Below are positions 62,280 to 64,000 of a stretch of DNA of 64,000 bases, in pieces. Every line of letters begins with the position of its first letter. Position 1 is the first letter of the stretch. Under the pieces are notes generated by a model. That model was not told where the DNA came from, ran no database searches, and saw only the letters and a list, made by a program, of their open reading frames with translations. Location: assembly GCA_039029315.1 (NCBI GenBank), contig JBCCGK010000006.1, forward strand, positions 62,001 through 126,000. Direction: 5' to 3'. The position numbers and the translations under genes were made by a program. The DNA comes from JBCCCJ01 sp039029315. GTDB taxonomy: Bacteria; Bacteroidota; Bacteroidia; J057.

Positions 62280-62912
62280 TTATACTGGAAAAACAATTCC
62301 AAAAGAAGGATTCAGGGTACTGATTCGTTGCGGAATAATGATCAGAGATCCCGTGGCAAAATCATTGAATGTTGTATGCCTAATCGAATTGGATAGTTCG
62401 AGACCAATCTTTTCATTCACATGGAATAGCAGGCCATATTTTACTTCCTGAGAAAAACCACTGATGCGTAATTGATTTGTGAGGGTTCGAAGCTGGAATT
62501 GCATCCCCATTCCCAGTTCCACAAATGGATTGAGCCTCGATTGGGAAAAATAATAGCGAAACAACAAATCTGAAGTCAGACCATGTATGGGCGAGAATCT
62601 GAAATTCACCTTATCTATCAACCGAAAATTCCCCAGATACCCAACTTTTCCTCCAACCATCAATCGTTCATCAAACATATGGCCATATCCGAGCTTGAGT
62701 CCAGTTGTCATGTTGTGATAGGAAAGAGGAGATTGATTTTGAACGAATGCGGGAATTTGCTCATTGACGGTCATATCGAACTGGAAATCAGATATAAATA
62801 TGAGTCCCTGACCTTTCTCAAGATGCTGCACTGAGGGTTGAGAAGTCTGTTGAGGAAATAAATGACTGAAGCAGCAGACATGCAAGAGACAAATAAACAG
62901 GATTGCTTTCAT
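62280..62912 (-). CDS. Outer-membrane barrel protein, tandem paralogue 1
   Basis: 210 residues from the ATG at 62912, which starts a signal peptide (KAILFICLLHVCCFSHLFPQ). Strand-rich barrel with FDMTVNEQIPAFVQ, LKLGYGHMFDERLMVGGKVG and LFRYYFSQSRLNPFVELGMG. The C-terminal part LELSNSIRHTTFNDFATGSL, then LNPSFGIVFPV, is shared with the two genes at 63014 and 63688. Probably an OmpX/OMP_b-brl-like eight-strand barrel; role unknown. Confidence 0.72.
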   Translation of the reverse strand: MKAILFICLLHVCCFSHLFPQQTSQPSVQHLEKGQGLIFISDFQFDMTVNEQIPAFVQNQSPLSYHNMTTGLKLGYGHMFDERLMVGGKVGYLGNFRLIDKVNFRFSPIHGLTSDLLFRYYFSQSRLNPFVELGMGMQFQLRTLTNQLRISGFSQEVKYGLLFHVNEKIGLELSNSIRHTTFNDFATGSLIIIPQRISTLNPSFGIVFPV

Positions 62913-63013
62913 GATGATATGGTTAACAATTGAAACAAATGTTCTTTCAAAATAATCATCCATTTCAATATTTTTCCTTCAAAATTTTATCCTATTTTTT
63001 CATTTCAGAGGTT

Positions 63014-63661
63014 CTACAACCTAATATTGAGTCCCAAAGTGGGATTCAGGATTCCAATATGTCGCTTCACTGGCGCCCCAAATCCTGGTGCCAGGTCCTG
63101 AAAACTCGTATGCCGAATCGCATTGGATAATTCGAGACTAAGGCGTTTGTTGACATGATATTGCATTCCAAATTTTATTTCCTGATAGGTACTTGTGATG
63201 GCTATTGGCAAGCCTTGTCCTATCTCGGCAAAGGACTCTGCACCAATCCCACCTTCAATAAATGGATTGAAACGCCCCCGAGTTACATAATATCTGGCGA
63301 ACAGATTGGTATTCCAACCATGTCCGGCTCCAAGGAAATCTCCTCCTTCCTCCCAACGAAAATCGCCTTTATATCCTAGCCGCGCACCGAGCATCCATTG
63401 ATTGCTGAGCATATAGCCATAGCCTAGTTTGAGACCAAGATTCATCATGTCATAGCTACCGGAAGGAAATGCTTGATTCAGGGCAATATGATCAGGGAAA
63501 GTGACTCCCCCATTCCAGTTGAAAGACAGGTCTGAGAGTTGCAGGTAACTTTGGCCTGCTTTGAGGTAGATGGTAGGTTCTTCGGGTGATTTCTGAGCAA
63601 AGAGAGAAGAGCAACAGCAGATGCTCAGAATGGCAATGGTAAAAATTAATTTCTTTTTCAT
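63014..63661 (-). CDS. Outer-membrane barrel protein, tandem paralogue 2
   Basis: 215 residues with signal peptide (LIFTIAILSICCCSSLFAQ). Shares LKLGYGYMLSNQWMLGARLG, FARYYVTRGRFNPFIEGGIG, LELSNAIRHTSFQDLAPGFG and the end LNPTLGLNIRL with its neighbours. The RHT...LNP motif pair seems specific to this small family. Same strand, 101 bp upstream of paralogue 1 and 26 bp downstream of paralogue 3. Confidence 0.75.
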   Translation of the reverse strand: MKKKLIFTIAILSICCCSSLFAQKSPEEPTIYLKAGQSYLQLSDLSFNWNGGVTFPDHIALNQAFPSGSYDMMNLGLKLGYGYMLSNQWMLGARLGYKGDFRWEEGGDFLGAGHGWNTNLFARYYVTRGRFNPFIEGGIGAESFAEIGQGLPIAITSTYQEIKFGMQYHVNKRLSLELSNAIRHTSFQDLAPGFGAPVKRHIGILNPTLGLNIRL

Positions 63662-63687
63662 GATAGCTTCATTTGAGATAATAGCAA

Positions 63688-64000
63688 TTACAAGCGAATG
63701 TTGATCCCCAGAGAAGGATTAAAGAACTGTAGAGACCGCATCTTCACATTATGGTTAGGATCTGGAGCGCCTGAATTCAATCCAACGTGCCGGGTATGAC
63801 GAATGGCATTGGATACATCCAGGCTTACACGATCATTGATATGATATTGGAGTCCCAGTTTCAACTCCTGAAAGATGCTGGAATAGTCAATAAATTCCAG
63901 AGGATTAAGATTTGTACTCGTTGCAGCAGAAATCCCTACTCCCCCTTCCACATATGTACTCCATTTTCCGCGACTCAAATAGTATCTGGAAAAAGCATTG
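63688..64000 (-). CDS. Outer-membrane barrel protein, tandem paralogue 3 (5' part outside window)
   Basis: The frame stays open to the right edge (coding for NAFSRYYLSRGKWSTYVEGG), so the start lies beyond 64000; the TTG at 63978 is not the start. Shares SRYYLSRG, VSLDVSNAIRHT and FNPSLGINIRL with the two genes downstream, with a few extra residues before the last strand (PDPNHNVKMRSL). Twenty-six bp separate it from paralogue 2, so all three are likely in one operon. Confidence 0.72.
   Translation of the reverse strand, partial: NAFSRYYLSRGKWSTYVEGGVGISAATSTNLNPLEFIDYSSIFQELKLGLQYHINDRVSLDVSNAIRHTRHVGLNSGAPDPNHNVKMRSLQFFNPSLGINIRL

Overview
The window is chromosomal DNA of a member of the Bacteroidota. 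Evidence: a MurF-alanine racemase fusion, which is a Bacteroidota hallmark; a LytS/LytTR pair with a TPR sensor; a DUF4105 membrane protein; paralogous small outer-membrane barrels; a TonB plug protein of the MG2 type; and TAnnTTTG promoter elements just upstream of some start codons. The mid-40s GC, the many exported hydrolases and the gene content would suit an environmental group such as the Saprospiria, but the genus cannot be read from the sequence. Nearly all of the window is ordinary housekeeping, envelope and regulatory genes with short spacers. There is no phage, plasmid backbone, CRISPR array or full-length insertion sequence.

Layout. 1-2.6 kb: sugar uptake and phosphorylation (end of gluconokinase, GRP-family transporter, ribokinase) with LacI-like palindromes between them. 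2.6-7.5 kb: exported serine hydrolase, TPR hybrid histidine kinase, orphan YhdJ-type adenine methyltransferase. 7.7-18.4 kb: lipoprotein, trans-sulfuration enzyme, Tat-exported toroid-like protein, MarC protein, Lrp regulator, Gly-rich porin, purine nucleoside phosphorylase, M42 aminopeptidase. 18.7-24.7 kb: OmpA lipoprotein, RND/MMPL transporter, then an ECF sigma / membrane anti-sigma-like / outer-membrane barrel operon. 24.7-35 kb: Rpn nuclease, a duplicated-domain unknown, PhoD-like phosphatase, GT-C-like membrane protein, the DUF3999-DUF2339 pair, YjjX. 35-50 kb: thioredoxin reductase, SPOR-like protein, MG2/plug protein, TerC, GNAT, two S41 peptidases, LytS/LytTR system, MOSC, SRPBCC, class D beta-lactamase. 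50.7-53 kb: YceI, SnoaL, a broken isoprenylcysteine-methyltransferase-type gene, and a cluster of unusual tRNA-like genes with a minisatellite. 53-64 kb: an SDR-LRR-DoxX gene set, DUF4105, an FAD oxidoreductase, MurF-Alr and a tandem array of three related barrel proteins.

Most notable are: (a) a three-copy, 160-161-bp miniature inverted-repeat element (7509, 28861, 62112) with GAGACTG termini and 3-bp TNA target duplications, which points to an IS5/IS1031-type transposase as its mobiliser; (b) a cluster of two to four tRNA-like genes with odd anticodon loops and an eighth acceptor pair; (c) a methyltransferase-like gene with two lesions and a perfect 19-bp internal palindrome; (d) an SDR-LRR-DoxX gene set of unknown role. 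Starts of several genes were moved to internal ATG codons where the longest reading frame opened with TTG or GTG; each choice is explained in its entry.
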